Of a DNA stretch of 64,000 nucleotides, positions 8,320 to 18,149 are shown one piece after another; the first letter of the stretch is position 1, and each line of letters begins with the position of its first letter. The notes beneath the pieces were generated by a model, which saw only the letters and a list, made by a program, of their open reading frames with translations, was not told where the DNA came from and searched no databases. The DNA is from Kurthia gibsonii. GTDB taxonomy: Bacteria > Bacillota > Bacilli > Bacillales_A > Planococcaceae. The DNA is taken from contig NZ_BJOB01000005.1 of assembly GCF_006539985.1 (NCBI RefSeq), positions 41,007-105,006 on the forward strand, given 5' to 3'. Position numbers and translations under genes: made by a program.

Positions 8320-8835
8320 ATGGTAATCATAGTGACGATTCTATTCATTCTCCTTTTACTTTGTTTTTATTTTTTAGTATTACTCAATATGAAGATGAAT
8401 CGTTTTAAACAAAATGAACAACGACAAGAGCGATTAATTGAAGAGATGGAAGCATCAATCTCATCGTTCTTAGTGGATATTGAAGATGAAAATGCGCGGT
8501 TGATTGAAGCATTAAAGAAACAAGCATCACCTTCTAAACAAACGCCGAATAATCAAGTAACTGAAAAACGACAAGTAAAAGAAGAAGTAATAATTGACGT
8601 GCAAGAAAAATATACGAAAGAACCAACGTTCACACTACCAAAATCTTATGCAAAAAAAGCATATGGCGTACAAACTTCAAAACAGCCAGTACTAGAAGAA
8701 AAGGTTCAAACGATTGATGAACGGGTAAAGGAAATGTATATGCGAGGTAAGTCAATTGATGAAATTGCAAAAGAACTAAACCGAGGTAAAACCGAAGTGG
8801 AGTTAATGATTAAGTTCCATGAAAAAAACAAGTAA
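8320..8835 (+). CDS. swrB: SwrB-like membrane protein (DUF6115-type C-terminus)
   Basis: The protein has 171 residues. It has one N-terminal membrane helix (about 2-23), a coiled-coil-like charged segment (about 30-70), a variable linker, and a C-terminal helix-turn-helix-like block (MYMRGKSIDEIAKELNRGKTEVELMIKFH). This architecture, the length and the position between sigD and rpsB match B. subtilis SwrB, which promotes flagellar hook-basal-body activation and swarming. Orthology is supported by layout more than by visible sequence identity. Confidence 0.75.
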   Translation: MVIIVTILFILLLLCFYFLVLLNMKMNRFKQNEQRQERLIEEMEASISSFLVDIEDENARLIEALKKQASPSKQTPNNQVTEKRQVKEEVIIDVQEKYTKEPTFTLPKSYAKKAYGVQTSKQPVLEEKVQTIDERVKEMYMRGKSIDEIAKELNRGKTEVELMIKFHEKNK

Positions 8836-8841
8836 AATAAC

Positions 8842-8994
8842 TTGTCACACTGTTAATATTATGGTACTATTACAAACGGTGTTAAATACACACGTATTCT
8901 GATGCAATGAGTGGTGCTCTTTCAATGAAGGAGTTCTCATGCAGTGGATGAATGCGGAGGAAATCAAATACAAAACCTTTAGGAGGCAATACAA
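8842..8994 (+). promoter_or_regulatory. rpsB promoter and 5' leader
   Basis: TTGTCA (8842-8847), a 17-bp spacer and TACTAT (8865-8870) form a good sigma-A promoter. The transcript would carry a leader of about 115 nt before rpsB. Within it GCAATGAG (about 8905-8912) can pair with CTCATGC (about 8936-8942) with one bulged A. That would fit a ribosomal-protein leader, though I cannot assign it to a known family. A GGAGG Shine-Dalgarno lies just before the ATG. Confidence 0.7.
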
Positions 8995-9717
8995 ATGTCA
9001 GTAATTTCAATGAAACAATTACTAGAAGCTGGTGTACATTTCGGTCACCAAACTCGCCGTTGGAACCCAAAAATGAAAAAATTCATCTTTGTGGAACGTA
9101 ACGGTATCTACATCATCGATTTACAAAAAACAGTTAAAAAATTAGAAGAAGCTTACGACTTCATGCGTCAAGTTGGTGCAGACGGTGGTAAAGTTCTTTT
9201 CGTTGGTACTAAAAAACAAGCTCAAGAAGCAATTAAAGATGAAGCTGAACGTTCAGGTAACTACTACATCAACCAACGCTGGTTAGGTGGTACTTTAACT
9301 AACTTCGGTACAATCCAAAAACGTGTTGCTCGTATGAAACAAATCGAGCAAATGGAAGAAGACGGTACTTTCGCTGTACTTCCTAAAAAAGAAGTTGTTC
9401 AACTTAAAAAACAACATGAACGTCTTGTGAAATTCTTAGGCGGTATCCGTGATATGAAAGCTATTCCAGATGTAATGTTCGTGGTTGACCCACGTAAAGA
9501 ACGCATCGCTGTAGCTGAAGCTCACAAATTAAACATTCCACTTGTGGCAATGGTTGATACTAACTGTGATCCAGACGAAATCGATTACGTTATTCCTTCA
9601 AACGATGACGCAATCCGCGCTGTAAAATTAATCACTTCTAAAATGGCTGACGCTTTAATGGAGTCTAAACAAGGTGAAGATGAAGCTCAAGTTGAAGCTG
9701 AAGAAGCTGCTGAGTAA
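8995..9717 (+). CDS. rpsB: 30S ribosomal protein uS2 (S2)
   Basis: The 240-residue protein starts [28 protein letters not shown], the S2 signature, and has [32 protein letters not shown] later. It assembles late on the 30S head/body junction. The C-terminus is an acidic Glu/Ala tail. Codon use is strongly biased, as in highly expressed genes. It begins the rpsB-tsf unit and is followed by a terminator. Confidence 0.99.
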   Translation: MSVISMKQLLEAGVHFGHQTRRWNPKMKKFIFVERNGIYIIDLQKTVKKLEEAYDFMRQVGADGGKVLFVGTKKQAQEAIKDEAERSGNYYINQRWLGGTLTNFGTIQKRVARMKQIEQMEEDGTFAVLPKKEVVQLKKQHERLVKFLGGIRDMKAIPDVMFVVDPRKERIAVAEAHKLNIPLVAMVDTNCDPDEIDYVIPSNDDAIRAVKLITSKMADALMESKQGEDEAQVEAEEAAE

Positions 9718-9738
9718 TTTCTAGGTAAGTTTGAAATA

Positions 9739-9775
9739 GGTGATAAGCGGCTAAACCCTCTTATCACCTTTTTTT
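9739..9775 (+). terminator. Terminator between rpsB and tsf
   Basis: GGTGATAAG (9739-9747) pairs perfectly with CTTATCACC (9760-9768), followed by seven T. It should reduce or stop read-through from rpsB into tsf. Confidence 0.9.
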
Positions 9776-9812
9776 GAGAATATAATAGGATAGATATTAG
9801 GAGGAAAATATC

Positions 9813-10697
9813 ATGGCAATTACTGCTCAATTAGTAAAAGAATTACGTGAAAAAACTGGTGCTGGTATGATGGATTGTAAAAAAGCATTAGTTCAAACTG
9901 ATGGTGACATCGACGCTGCTGTAGACTTCCTTCGTGAAAAAGGTCTTGCTGCTGCAGGCAAAAAAGCTGACCGTGTAGCTGCTGAAGGTACTACTTTCAT
10001 CGCAGAAAAAGGTAACACAGCTGTATTATTAGAAGTAAATGCTGAAACTGATTTCGTTGCTAAAAATGAAGGTTTCCAAGTTTTAGTAAAAGAATTAGCT
10101 GACCACTTACTAGAAGTACAACCTGCTGATGTAGAAGCTGCTTTAGAATCTACAATGTCTAACGGTGCGAAAGTATCTGACCACATTTCTTCTGCAATCG
10201 CTACAATCGGTGAAAAAATCAGCTTACGTCGTTTTGTTATCCAAACTAAAACAGACGCTGACGCTTTCGGCGCTTACCTACACATGGGCGGACGTATCGG
10301 TGTATTAGCACTTGTTGAAGGTACTACTGATGCAGAAGTAGCAAAAGACGTTGCAATGCACATCGCTGCTTTAAACCCTAAATACATCTCTCATGACCAA
10401 ATCTCTGCTGAAGAAGTAGAACATGAGCGTAAAGTATTAACTGAACAAGCACTTAACGAAGGTAAACCAGAAAACATCGTTGCGAAAATGGTTGAAGGTC
10501 GTCTTAACAAGTACTTTAAAGAAATTTGTGTTCTTGACCAACCATTCGTTAAAAACCCAGATGTAACTGTTGGAACTTTCTTAACAACTGCTGGTGGTAA
10601 ATTAACTTCTATGGTTCGCTTCGAAGTAGGCGAAGGTATTGAAAAACGTGAAGATAACTTTGCTGAAGAAGTAATGAGCCAAGTTAAAGGTAACTAA
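9813..10697 (+). CDS. tsf: Elongation factor Ts
   Basis: The 294-residue protein has the N-terminal UBA-like module ([20 protein letters not shown]), the TDFVAKN core motif, and the C-terminal dimer and EF-Tu contact regions. It exchanges GDP for GTP on EF-Tu in the cytosol. Length and start (AGGAGGAAAATATC then ATG) are normal. It follows rpsB as in nearly all bacteria. Confidence 0.99.
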   Translation: MAITAQLVKELREKTGAGMMDCKKALVQTDGDIDAAVDFLREKGLAAAGKKADRVAAEGTTFIAEKGNTAVLLEVNAETDFVAKNEGFQVLVKELADHLLEVQPADVEAALESTMSNGAKVSDHISSAIATIGEKISLRRFVIQTKTDADAFGAYLHMGGRIGVLALVEGTTDAEVAKDVAMHIAALNPKYISHDQISAEEVEHERKVLTEQALNEGKPENIVAKMVEGRLNKYFKEICVLDQPFVKNPDVTVGTFLTTAGGKLTSMVRFEVGEGIEKREDNFAEEVMSQVKGN

Positions 10698-10726
10698 TTT
10701 CAATCAACATACAATATGTCATTTCT

Positions 10727-10763
10727 AGGGAGCACAAGCTAAACTTCGTGTTCCCTATTTTTC
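10727..10763 (+). terminator. Terminator after tsf
   Basis: AGGGAGCAC pairs with GTGTTCCCT (one G-U) around a loop, followed by ATTTTT. It is a short hairpin with a modest T tract. Confidence 0.75.
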
Positions 10764-10792
10764 AATAAAAAAGTATGATGGAGGTCCAGAAA

Positions 10793-11506
10793 ATGCCGCA
10801 ATATAAACGCGTTGTCATTAAATTAAGTGGGGAAGCTTTAGCAGGAGATCAAGGTTTTGGCCTATCGCCACAAATCGTTAAATCGGTTGCCCAACAAATT
10901 AAAGAAGTAGTAGATCTAGATGTGGAAGTTGCACTAGTAGTAGGTGGCGGAAACATTTGGAGAGGTAAAATTGGTGCCGAAATGGGCATGGAACGAGCAA
11001 ATGCCGATTATATGGGTATGTTAGCAACCGTAATGAATGCACTAGCACTTCAAGATTCATTAGAGAACCTAGGAGTCGAAACGCGCGTTCAATCATCGAT
11101 TGTGATGACGCAAGTTGCAGAGCCGTACATTCGTAGAAAAGCAGTTCGTCATTTAGAGAAAAAACGCGTTGTCATTTTTGCTGCAGGTACTGGGAATCCA
11201 TATTTCTCAACAGATACAACAGCTGCATTACGTGCTGCTGAAATTGAAGCAGATGTCATTTTAATGGCTAAAAATAATGTAGATGGCGTATATTCAGCAG
11301 ATCCAAAATTAGATACAACTGCTGTGAAATATGATCAACTAACATACTTAGAAGTTATCCAACAAGGTCTACAAGTAATGGATTCTACAGCATCTACTCT
11401 ATGCATGGATAATAATATCTCATTAGTTGTATTCTCATTGATGGAAGATGGAAACATTAAGCGTGCTGTATTAGGTGAACCAATCGGTACAGTTGTAAGT
11501 AAATAA
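10793..11506 (+). CDS. pyrH: UMP kinase
   Basis: This 237-residue amino-acid-kinase-fold enzyme phosphorylates UMP to UDP. Visible motifs are [10 protein letters not shown] at the N-terminus, [10 protein letters not shown], and the [16 protein letters not shown] nucleotide/UMP site. Two ATGs at 10775 and 10778 are in frame, but ATGGAGGTCC there is the Shine-Dalgarno for the ATG at 10793, which gives the usual start. It is followed closely by frr in the standard order. Confidence 0.97.
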   Translation: MPQYKRVVIKLSGEALAGDQGFGLSPQIVKSVAQQIKEVVDLDVEVALVVGGGNIWRGKIGAEMGMERANADYMGMLATVMNALALQDSLENLGVETRVQSSIVMTQVAEPYIRRKAVRHLEKKRVVIFAAGTGNPYFSTDTTAALRAAEIEADVILMAKNNVDGVYSADPKLDTTAVKYDQLTYLEVIQQGLQVMDSTASTLCMDNNISLVVFSLMEDGNIKRAVLGEPIGTVVSK

Positions 11507-11524
11507 TTATTAGGAGGAATTCAA

Positions 11525-12082
11525 ATGTCTAAAACAGTTGTCGATTTAGCTTCAGAAAAAATGTCAAAATCAATCGCTGCTTTTTCACGTAATCTAGCAA
11601 GTATTCGTGCTGGCCGTGCAAATGCATCTTTACTTGATCGTATTAATGTTGAGTACTATGGTGCACCAACACCTTTAACTCAAATGGCAAGTATTACAGT
11701 GCCAGAAGCGCGTCTATTAGTTATTACACCATACGATAAAACAATCTTAGGTGAGATTGAAAAAGAAATTATGCGTTCAGATATCGGTATTACACCAACA
11801 AATGACGGTAATGTTATTCGTTTAACAATTCCAGCGTTAACGGAAGAACGTCGTAAGGAATTAGTAAAACAAGTAAGCAAAGAAGCAGAAGAAGCGAAAG
11901 TTGCAGTTCGTAATATTCGTCGTGATGCAAATGATGAGTTCAAAAAACTTGAAAAAGCAGGCGAAATTACAGAAGACGATTTACGCGGATACGGTGAAGA
12001 CGTTCAAAAATTAACAGATCAGCATATCGCAAAAATCGATGAATTAACTGCTGAAAAAGAAAAAGAAATTCTTGAAGTATAA
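11525..12082 (+). CDS. frr: Ribosome recycling factor
   Basis: The 185-residue protein matches RRF along its full length. It has the [22 protein letters not shown] segment, the ITPYDK loop, and the helical C-terminus with [13 protein letters not shown]. Together with EF-G it splits post-termination ribosomes. An AGGAGGAATTC Shine-Dalgarno precedes the ATG, and a terminator follows within 25 bp. Confidence 0.99.
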   Translation: MSKTVVDLASEKMSKSIAAFSRNLASIRAGRANASLLDRINVEYYGAPTPLTQMASITVPEARLLVITPYDKTILGEIEKEIMRSDIGITPTNDGNVIRLTIPALTEERRKELVKQVSKEAEEAKVAVRNIRRDANDEFKKLEKAGEITEDDLRGYGEDVQKLTDQHIAKIDELTAEKEKEILEV

Positions 12083-12105
12083 TCATTAGAACTTTGTGGG
12101 TTTAT

Positions 12106-12138
12106 AAGACGTCCTATTGACAAAGGGACGTCTTTTTT
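12106..12138 (+). terminator. Terminator after frr
   Basis: AAGACGTCC pairs with GGGACGTCTT around a 10-nt loop and is followed by TTTTTT. It ends the pyrH-frr transcript. Confidence 0.88.
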
Positions 12139-12240
12139 AAATCAATTGGAAAATACTTTTTAAAAGAGGAAATATATTCGTATTTTTGTTATGATAAGTT
12201 CAGTATACGTTCCGATTTGTAAGCTAGTGGAGGATTCTAA

Positions 12241-13026
12241 ATGTTAGATAAACTTGGATGGAAGAAATCAGAAAAAGCAATTCAGTCAATCGATGAACGA
12301 GTGGCGAGTTTAAGCCAACAAGATGTACCGAATCATATTGCAATTATTATGGATGGAAATGGTCGCTGGGCAAATAAACGTGCGCTGCCAAGATTTTTAG
12401 GGCATCGTGAAGGCATGCAAAATATTCGACGTATTACGCGCGCAGCGAATCGTATGGGTGTTGGTGCGATTACTTTGTATGCTTTCTCAACGGAAAATTG
12501 GAAACGACCATCTAAGGAAGTAGAATTTCTTATGCGTTTACCGGAAGAGTTTTTAAATTCTTTTATTCCTGAACTTATGGAGTTGAATATTCGTGTTGAA
12601 ATGATTGGTGAGATGGATGGTGTACCAGAATACACAAGTCGCGCGATTCAACATGCAATGAAAGAAACAAAAAACAATACAGGTATGATACTGAATTTTG
12701 CATTCAATTATGGAAGTAGACGTGAAATTGTTTTAGCGATGCAACGTCTAGCGCAACTTGTCAAACAGGGCGATTTGCAACCCGAAGAAATTACAGAAGA
12801 AGTCATTTCGAATTATTTAATGACATCTAAGCTACCAGAGCCAGATTTATTAATTCGAACAAGTGGCGAAATTCGTCTAAGCAACTTTTTATTATGGCAG
12901 CTGGCGTATACTGAATTTTGGTTTACAGATGTACATTGGCCAGAGTTTACAGACGAAAAATTATTAGATGCAATTGAAGATTTCCAAAAGCGTAATCGTC
13001 GTTATGGTGGGTTGAAAGGAGAATAA
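12241..13026 (+). CDS. uppS: Undecaprenyl diphosphate synthase (cis-prenyltransferase)
   Basis: The 261-residue enzyme has the catalytic Asp at residue 38 in IAIIMDGNGRWA, then RTSGEIRLSNFLLWQLAYTEFWF near the C-terminus. It condenses eight isopentenyl units onto farnesyl diphosphate to make the C55 carrier for wall precursors. A weak TGTTATGAT element at 12187-12195 may be an extended -10 promoter. cdsA follows after 3 bp, so the two are co-transcribed. Confidence 0.98.
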   Translation: MLDKLGWKKSEKAIQSIDERVASLSQQDVPNHIAIIMDGNGRWANKRALPRFLGHREGMQNIRRITRAANRMGVGAITLYAFSTENWKRPSKEVEFLMRLPEEFLNSFIPELMELNIRVEMIGEMDGVPEYTSRAIQHAMKETKNNTGMILNFAFNYGSRREIVLAMQRLAQLVKQGDLQPEEITEEVISNYLMTSKLPEPDLLIRTSGEIRLSNFLLWQLAYTEFWFTDVHWPEFTDEKLLDAIEDFQKRNRRYGGLKGE

Positions 13027-13029
13027 AAA

Positions 13030-13824
13030 GTGAAACAGCGTATTATCACAGCCGTAATCGCTGCCGCTTTGTTTATTCCATTTGTCGTATATGGTCATTT
13101 ACCATTTACGATTTTGGTCTATGCGATGGCAGCGATAGGGCTTTTTGAAATGCTAAGAATGAAAGGACTTTCCTTTTTCTCAATTCCGGGCTTACTCGGT
13201 TTTTTAGCAATGTGTGTTATATTAATGCCTCGTGAATGGGCAATAAAAGTAGAGGGTACAACATCCTTTTCGCAGCTAGAATATCTTTCGATTTTTGTAC
13301 TTTTACTACTGATTTATACAGTTGTAGTGAAAAATAAAGTGACCTTTGATGCGGTAGCATTTATTGTAGCCAGTGTATTCTATGTTGGTGTCGGTTTCCA
13401 TTACTTTATTTCAACAAGAACAGAAGGTATTGCCTATATTGTATTTGCTTTAGTCATTGTATGGTCTACAGATTCAGGAGCATACTTTGTTGGACGTAAA
13501 ATAGGAAAACATAAATTATGGCCTGAAATTTCACCAAAAAAGACAATTGAAGGTTTTGTTGGTGGTATTGTCATTGCAGTGATTGCGACAGTAATTTTCC
13601 AATACTTTGCGCAATTAGATGTGAATTATGGTCTATTACTACTTGTTGCTGTTGTAGCATCGATGATTGGCCAACTCGGTGATTTAGTAGAGTCAGCAAT
13701 TAAAAGACAATATGGCGTGAAGGATTCGGGTAATATTTTACCGGGACATGGTGGTATTTTAGATCGTTTTGATAGTTTGATTTTTGTTCTACCATTGTTA
13801 CACTTCATTCATTTTGTTGGATAG
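13030..13824 (+). CDS. cdsA: Phosphatidate cytidylyltransferase
   Basis: The 264-residue integral membrane enzyme has about seven hydrophobic segments and the C-terminal CDP-diglyceride synthetase signature (ESAIKRQYGVKDSGN, then LPGHGGILDRFDS). It makes CDP-diacylglycerol from phosphatidate and CTP for all phospholipids. The start is GTG, behind a GGAGAATAAAA sequence that overlaps the uppS stop region. Confidence 0.97.
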   Translation: MKQRIITAVIAAALFIPFVVYGHLPFTILVYAMAAIGLFEMLRMKGLSFFSIPGLLGFLAMCVILMPREWAIKVEGTTSFSQLEYLSIFVLLLLIYTVVVKNKVTFDAVAFIVASVFYVGVGFHYFISTRTEGIAYIVFALVIVWSTDSGAYFVGRKIGKHKLWPEISPKKTIEGFVGGIVIAVIATVIFQYFAQLDVNYGLLLLVAVVASMIGQLGDLVESAIKRQYGVKDSGNILPGHGGILDRFDSLIFVLPLLHFIHFVG

Positions 13825-13835
13825 GGGAATGAAAC

Positions 13836-14981
13836 ATGAAATCAATTAGTTTATTAGGTGCGACAGGATCGATTGGTCAACAAACACTTGATATCGTAAA
13901 AGAACATCCAGAGTCATTTCAAATTTCAGCATTGTCAGTTGGACAAAATATTGAAAAAACAAAAGAGATTATTCGAGAATTTCAACCGAGATTAGTCTCT
14001 GTTTTAAAAGAAGAAGATGCACGCGCATTACAAAAAGAGTTTCCAAAAACGGATTTTACATTCGGTAATCAAGGTTTAATTGATGTAGCTACATATGCAG
14101 ACTCAACGTATTTGCTGAATTCTGTTTTAGGTTCAGTAGGTTTAGAGCCTACATTAGCAGCAATTCGTCAAAAAAAAGCGATTGCGATTGCCAATAAAGA
14201 AACACTTGTGACAGCAGGACATCTTGTGATGGCAGAGGCGAAGAAATATGGTGCGCCAATTTTGCCTGTCGATAGTGAGCATTCGGCGCTATGGCAAGCG
14301 ATGGTTGGAGAAGATCCAAAATCGATTTCAAAACTGATTTTAACAGCTTCTGGCGGTAGCTTCCGTGACCAAACACGTGAGCAATTAAAAGATGTAACTG
14401 TAAAAGAAGCGCTGAACCATCCAAACTGGTCGATGGGTGCGAAAATTACGATTGATTCAGCTACATTAATGAATAAAGGTCTTGAAGTAATTGAAGCAGC
14501 AGTATTATATGATATGTCTTATGATAATATTGATGTTTTAATTCACCGTGAGAGCATCATCCATTCAATGGTTGAATATCATGATACATCGGTCATGGCA
14601 CAACTTGGTACACCGGATATGCGTACACCAATTCAATATGCACTAAGTTATCCAGAACGTTTACCACGTCCTAACGCACAACGTCTAGATTTAGCGAAAA
14701 TAGGTCAACTTCATTTTGAAAATGTAGACTTTGAGCGTTTCCGTTGTCTTGGATTTGCTTATGAAGCAGGGCGTATGGGTGGCACGATTTTAACTGTAAT
14801 GAATGCTGCAAATGAAGCGGCAGTAGATGCCTTTTTACATGAGAAAATTAAATTCTTGGAGATTGAAGATGTGATTGATCGTATGATGCAGTCGCATGAA
14901 AATATGTTAAATCCTGATTTAGAAACCATTTTACATGTAGACCAAGAAACAAGAAAATTTGTTCGAAGCATGATAAAATAA
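13836..14981 (+). CDS. dxr: 1-deoxy-D-xylulose-5-phosphate reductoisomerase
   Basis: This 381-residue enzyme has the NADPH-binding GATGSIG at residues 8-14 and the metal/substrate motifs PVDSEHSALWQ and TASGGSF. It makes 2-C-methyl-D-erythritol 4-phosphate, the committed step of the MEP isoprenoid pathway that feeds UppS upstream. Length is normal. It lies 11 bp after cdsA with a GGGGAATGAAAC leader. Confidence 0.98.
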   Translation: MKSISLLGATGSIGQQTLDIVKEHPESFQISALSVGQNIEKTKEIIREFQPRLVSVLKEEDARALQKEFPKTDFTFGNQGLIDVATYADSTYLLNSVLGSVGLEPTLAAIRQKKAIAIANKETLVTAGHLVMAEAKKYGAPILPVDSEHSALWQAMVGEDPKSISKLILTASGGSFRDQTREQLKDVTVKEALNHPNWSMGAKITIDSATLMNKGLEVIEAAVLYDMSYDNIDVLIHRESIIHSMVEYHDTSVMAQLGTPDMRTPIQYALSYPERLPRPNAQRLDLAKIGQLHFENVDFERFRCLGFAYEAGRMGGTILTVMNAANEAAVDAFLHEKIKFLEIEDVIDRMMQSHENMLNPDLETILHVDQETRKFVRSMIK

Positions 14982-15022
14982 AAATGTAATACAACTTTTT
15001 AACTCGAAGAAGGTGGGAGAAC

Positions 15023-16282
15023 ATGCAAGCAGCAATTGCGTTTATTTTAGTGTTCGGCTCCATCGTATTCTTCCACGAATTAGGCCATTTTATTTTCGCA
15101 AAACGTTCAGGTATTTTAGTACGTGAATTTGCGATTGGCTTTGGACCAAAAATTATTGGGATTACAAAGGGAGAAACACTCTACACAATTCGTTTACTGC
15201 CGATGGGTGGATATGTACGAATGGCTGGAGAGGATATGGATACGACCGAGTTACAACCAGGTTACCGCATTGGTTTTTTATTAAATGATCAAGACGAAAT
15301 GTCACGTATTGTGTTAAATCAGAATAAACAACTGCCCGATATGCTCTTTTTAGAAGTTGAAAAAGCAGACCTTTTAAAAGGATTATGGGTAGAAGGCTAT
15401 GATGAAGATGAGAATTTAGTACGTTATAATGTAGCGCGCGATGCTGTCATTGAAGAAAATGGTCAACAGACGATTATTGCGCCTTATGACCGTACATTTA
15501 ATGCAAAGTCATTAGGAAAGCGTGCAATGACGATTTTTGCAGGTCCTTTATTCAACTTTATTTTAGCGATTGTCTTCTTTATGATTATTGGTCTTGTTCA
15601 AGGTATTCCAACGAATGAACCAATTATTGCAAATGTTGTAAAAGATAGTCCAGCGCAGCAAGCAGGCATGCAAAAGGATGATTTAGTCGTCTCTGTAGAT
15701 GGTAAGTCCATTTCAAAATGGGAGCAACTATCAGAAGTGATTCAAAGCAGTGCGAATAAACCAATCGATTTAGAAGTAAAGCGAGATGGCAAAATCGTAC
15801 CGATTGAAGTAACGCCAAAAGCAGCTGAAGTAAATAAAGAAAAAGTAGGGCAAATCGGTATTCAATATGCGAACACGTATGAAAAAAATCCGCTAAAAGC
15901 TATTCCTTATGGATTTGAACAGACGTATAATTGGATAGTGAAGATTGCTGAACTTCTAGGTCTGTTAGTGACAGGTCACTTTACGCTGGATGCTTTATCA
16001 GGACCGGTTGGAATTTATAAAGCAACAGAAGAAGTTGCAAAGTATGGCTTTATGACATTAATGAACTGGGCAGCCGTATTAAGTATTAACTTAGGTATTA
16101 TGAATTTATTACCGCTACCAGCATTAGATGGCGGACGCTTATTATTCTTTGGATATGAGGCAGTTCGAGGGAAGCCAATTGATAAACAAAAAGAAGGTAT
16201 GGTTCATTTTGTCGGTTTTGCATTGTTGATGGTATTAATGATTGCTGTGACATGGAACGATATACAAAAATTCTTCTTTTAA
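15023..16282 (+). CDS. rseP: RseP/RasP, site-2 intramembrane zinc protease
   Basis: The 419-residue membrane protease has the zinc motif HELGH at residues 18-22, a central PDZ domain (about 195-275, with VVKDSPAQQAGMQKDDLVVSVDG) and the C-terminal third metal ligand in LPLPALDGGRLL. It cleaves anti-sigma factors and signal-peptide remnants within the membrane; in B. subtilis it is called RasP. There are about four membrane segments. The position between dxr and proS is standard. Confidence 0.97.
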   Translation: MQAAIAFILVFGSIVFFHELGHFIFAKRSGILVREFAIGFGPKIIGITKGETLYTIRLLPMGGYVRMAGEDMDTTELQPGYRIGFLLNDQDEMSRIVLNQNKQLPDMLFLEVEKADLLKGLWVEGYDEDENLVRYNVARDAVIEENGQQTIIAPYDRTFNAKSLGKRAMTIFAGPLFNFILAIVFFMIIGLVQGIPTNEPIIANVVKDSPAQQAGMQKDDLVVSVDGKSISKWEQLSEVIQSSANKPIDLEVKRDGKIVPIEVTPKAAEVNKEKVGQIGIQYANTYEKNPLKAIPYGFEQTYNWIVKIAELLGLLVTGHFTLDALSGPVGIYKATEEVAKYGFMTLMNWAAVLSINLGIMNLLPLPALDGGRLLFFGYEAVRGKPIDKQKEGMVHFVGFALLMVLMIAVTWNDIQKFFF

Positions 16283-16324
16283 TTAAAGAGAGAAAATAGA
16301 ATAGCCAAAAGGTGAGGTTAACGA

Positions 16325-18034
16325 ATGAAACAATCAAAAACATTTATTCCAACTTTACGCGAAACACCAGCAGATGCTGAAGTAAAATCGCATCAGTTGT
16401 TATTACGCGCAGGATTTATCCGTCAAAATACAAGTGGAGTATACTCTTATTTACCGTTAGCTCGTAAAGTGCTTTCTAAGATTGAAAACATTGTACGCGA
16501 AGAAATGGATGCTATTGGTTCAAATGAAATTTTAATGCCTGCTTTACAATCAGCAGAGCTATGGGAAGAATCAGGTCGTTGGGAAGCATATGGTCCAGAA
16601 CTAATGCGTTTAACAGACCGTCATAACCGTCAATTTGCATTAGGACCAACACATGAAGAAGTTGTTACATCACTTGTTCGTGACGAGTTGAAATCGTACA
16701 AAAAATTACCATTAACGCTATATCAAATTCAAACAAAATTCCGTGATGAAAAACGCCCTCGCTTTGGTTTATTACGTGGACGCGAATTCATCATGAAAGA
16801 TGCTTATTCATTCCACGCATCATATGACAGCTTAGATGAAACATATAACGACATGGTACAAGCATATACAAATATCTTTAACCGTCTTGGTTTGAACTTC
16901 CGTGCAGTAATCGCTGACTCTGGTTCAATTGGTGGTACAGCAGGTACACATGAGTTCATGGTACTTTCTGAAATCGGTGAAGATACAATTGCTTACTCAG
17001 ATTCTTCAGATTATGCAGCAAATATTGAAATGGCTGAAGTAAAAGTAGAATATAGCCACTCAGATGAAGAAATGAAAGAATTAGAAAAAGTAGCAACACC
17101 AGAGCAAAAAACAATCGAAGAAATATCAGCTTTCTTAGATATCGTATCTGAAAATATTATTAAAACATTAGTATTTAAAGTAGACGAAGAATTAGTTGTT
17201 GTTTTATGTCGTGGCGACCACGAAGTAAATGACATTAAACTAAAAAATGCATTAGGTGCAACTTCTGTTGAACTAGCAGAAGATGCTGAAATTCATGAAT
17301 TACTTGGTAGTCATGTTGGTAGCCTAGGTCCAATCAAATTACCAATCGGTGTGAAAGTCGTTGCAGACCACGCGATTAAGTCAATTCGTAACGGTGTAGC
17401 TGGAGCGAACGAAGATGGTATGCATTATATCAATGTAAATCCAGGTCGTGACTTTGCGATTGATCGCTATGAAGATATCCGATTTATTCAAGTTGGAGAC
17501 CCATCTCCAGATGGTGAAGGTACAATTAAGTTTGCAGAAGGAATCGAAGTAGGACATGTCTTCAAATTAGGCACAAAATACTCAGATTCAATGAAAGCAA
17601 CATTTTTAGATGAAAATGGTCGTGCGCAACCATTCATTATGGGTTGTTATGGTATTGGTGTATCACGTATTCTATCTGCAGTAGCAGAACAATGCCAAGA
17701 TTCATACGGGTTTGTATGGCCAAAACAAATTGCGCCTTACGATGTGCATTTAATCTCAGTTAATCCAAAGGATGAAGCACAATTAGAACTAGGTGAAGAA
17801 CTGTACAAATTATTAAAATCATATCGTTATGAGGTATTATTTGATGAACGTGCAGAACGTGCGGGCGTTAAATTTACAGATGCAGATTTAATTGGTTTAC
17901 CTGTTCGTATTACAGTAGGTAAAAAAGCTTCTGAAGGTATTGTAGAAGTGAAAATTCGTCATAGTGGCGAAACATTCGAATGTGCAAAAGAAGAAGTTGT
18001 GGATCGTATCAACAACATTTTTCAAACACTATAA
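16325..18034 (+). CDS. proS: Prolyl-tRNA synthetase, bacterial type
   Basis: The 569-residue class II synthetase starts [19 protein letters not shown]. Motif 2 reads [27 protein letters not shown]. The inserted editing domain (about 225-380) clears Ala-tRNA(Pro), and motif 3 GCYGIGVSR precedes the C-terminal anticodon-binding domain. Length matches the long bacterial type. I see no T-box leader in the 42 bp before it. A hairpin terminator follows. Confidence 0.98.
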   Translation: MKQSKTFIPTLRETPADAEVKSHQLLLRAGFIRQNTSGVYSYLPLARKVLSKIENIVREEMDAIGSNEILMPALQSAELWEESGRWEAYGPELMRLTDRHNRQFALGPTHEEVVTSLVRDELKSYKKLPLTLYQIQTKFRDEKRPRFGLLRGREFIMKDAYSFHASYDSLDETYNDMVQAYTNIFNRLGLNFRAVIADSGSIGGTAGTHEFMVLSEIGEDTIAYSDSSDYAANIEMAEVKVEYSHSDEEMKELEKVATPEQKTIEEISAFLDIVSENIIKTLVFKVDEELVVVLCRGDHEVNDIKLKNALGATSVELAEDAEIHELLGSHVGSLGPIKLPIGVKVVADHAIKSIRNGVAGANEDGMHYINVNPGRDFAIDRYEDIRFIQVGDPSPDGEGTIKFAEGIEVGHVFKLGTKYSDSMKATFLDENGRAQPFIMGCYGIGVSRILSAVAEQCQDSYGFVWPKQIAPYDVHLISVNPKDEAQLELGEELYKLLKSYRYEVLFDERAERAGVKFTDADLIGLPVRITVGKKASEGIVEVKIRHSGETFECAKEEVVDRINNIFQTL

Positions 18035-18069
18035 GTCGATTGAAAAATACGTTATAAACGAATGAAGGA

Positions 18070-18125
18070 GAAAGGTTGTCTCTAAAAGTCATGTGTATAG
18101 ATGACTTTTCAGGGCAGCCTTTTCG
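18070..18125 (+). terminator. Two-tier hairpin terminator after proS
   Basis: An inner stem AAAAGTCAT / ATGACTTTT (9 bp, 8-nt loop) sits on an outer stem AAAGGTTGTC / GGCAGCCTTT with G-U pairs. The T tract is short and interrupted. It could be partly leaky toward polC, which starts 25 bp later. Confidence 0.7.
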
Positions 18126-18149
18126 ACTTTTAAATGAAAGGAGATTTAT

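Noticed and set aside
12187..12195. TGTTATGAT as the uppS promoter
   Set aside because: It is only an extended -10-like match without a -35; too weak to list as its own feature.
16283..16324. A T-box leader for proS
   Set aside because: Only 42 bp separate rseP and proS, too short for a T-box, and no T-box motif is seen.
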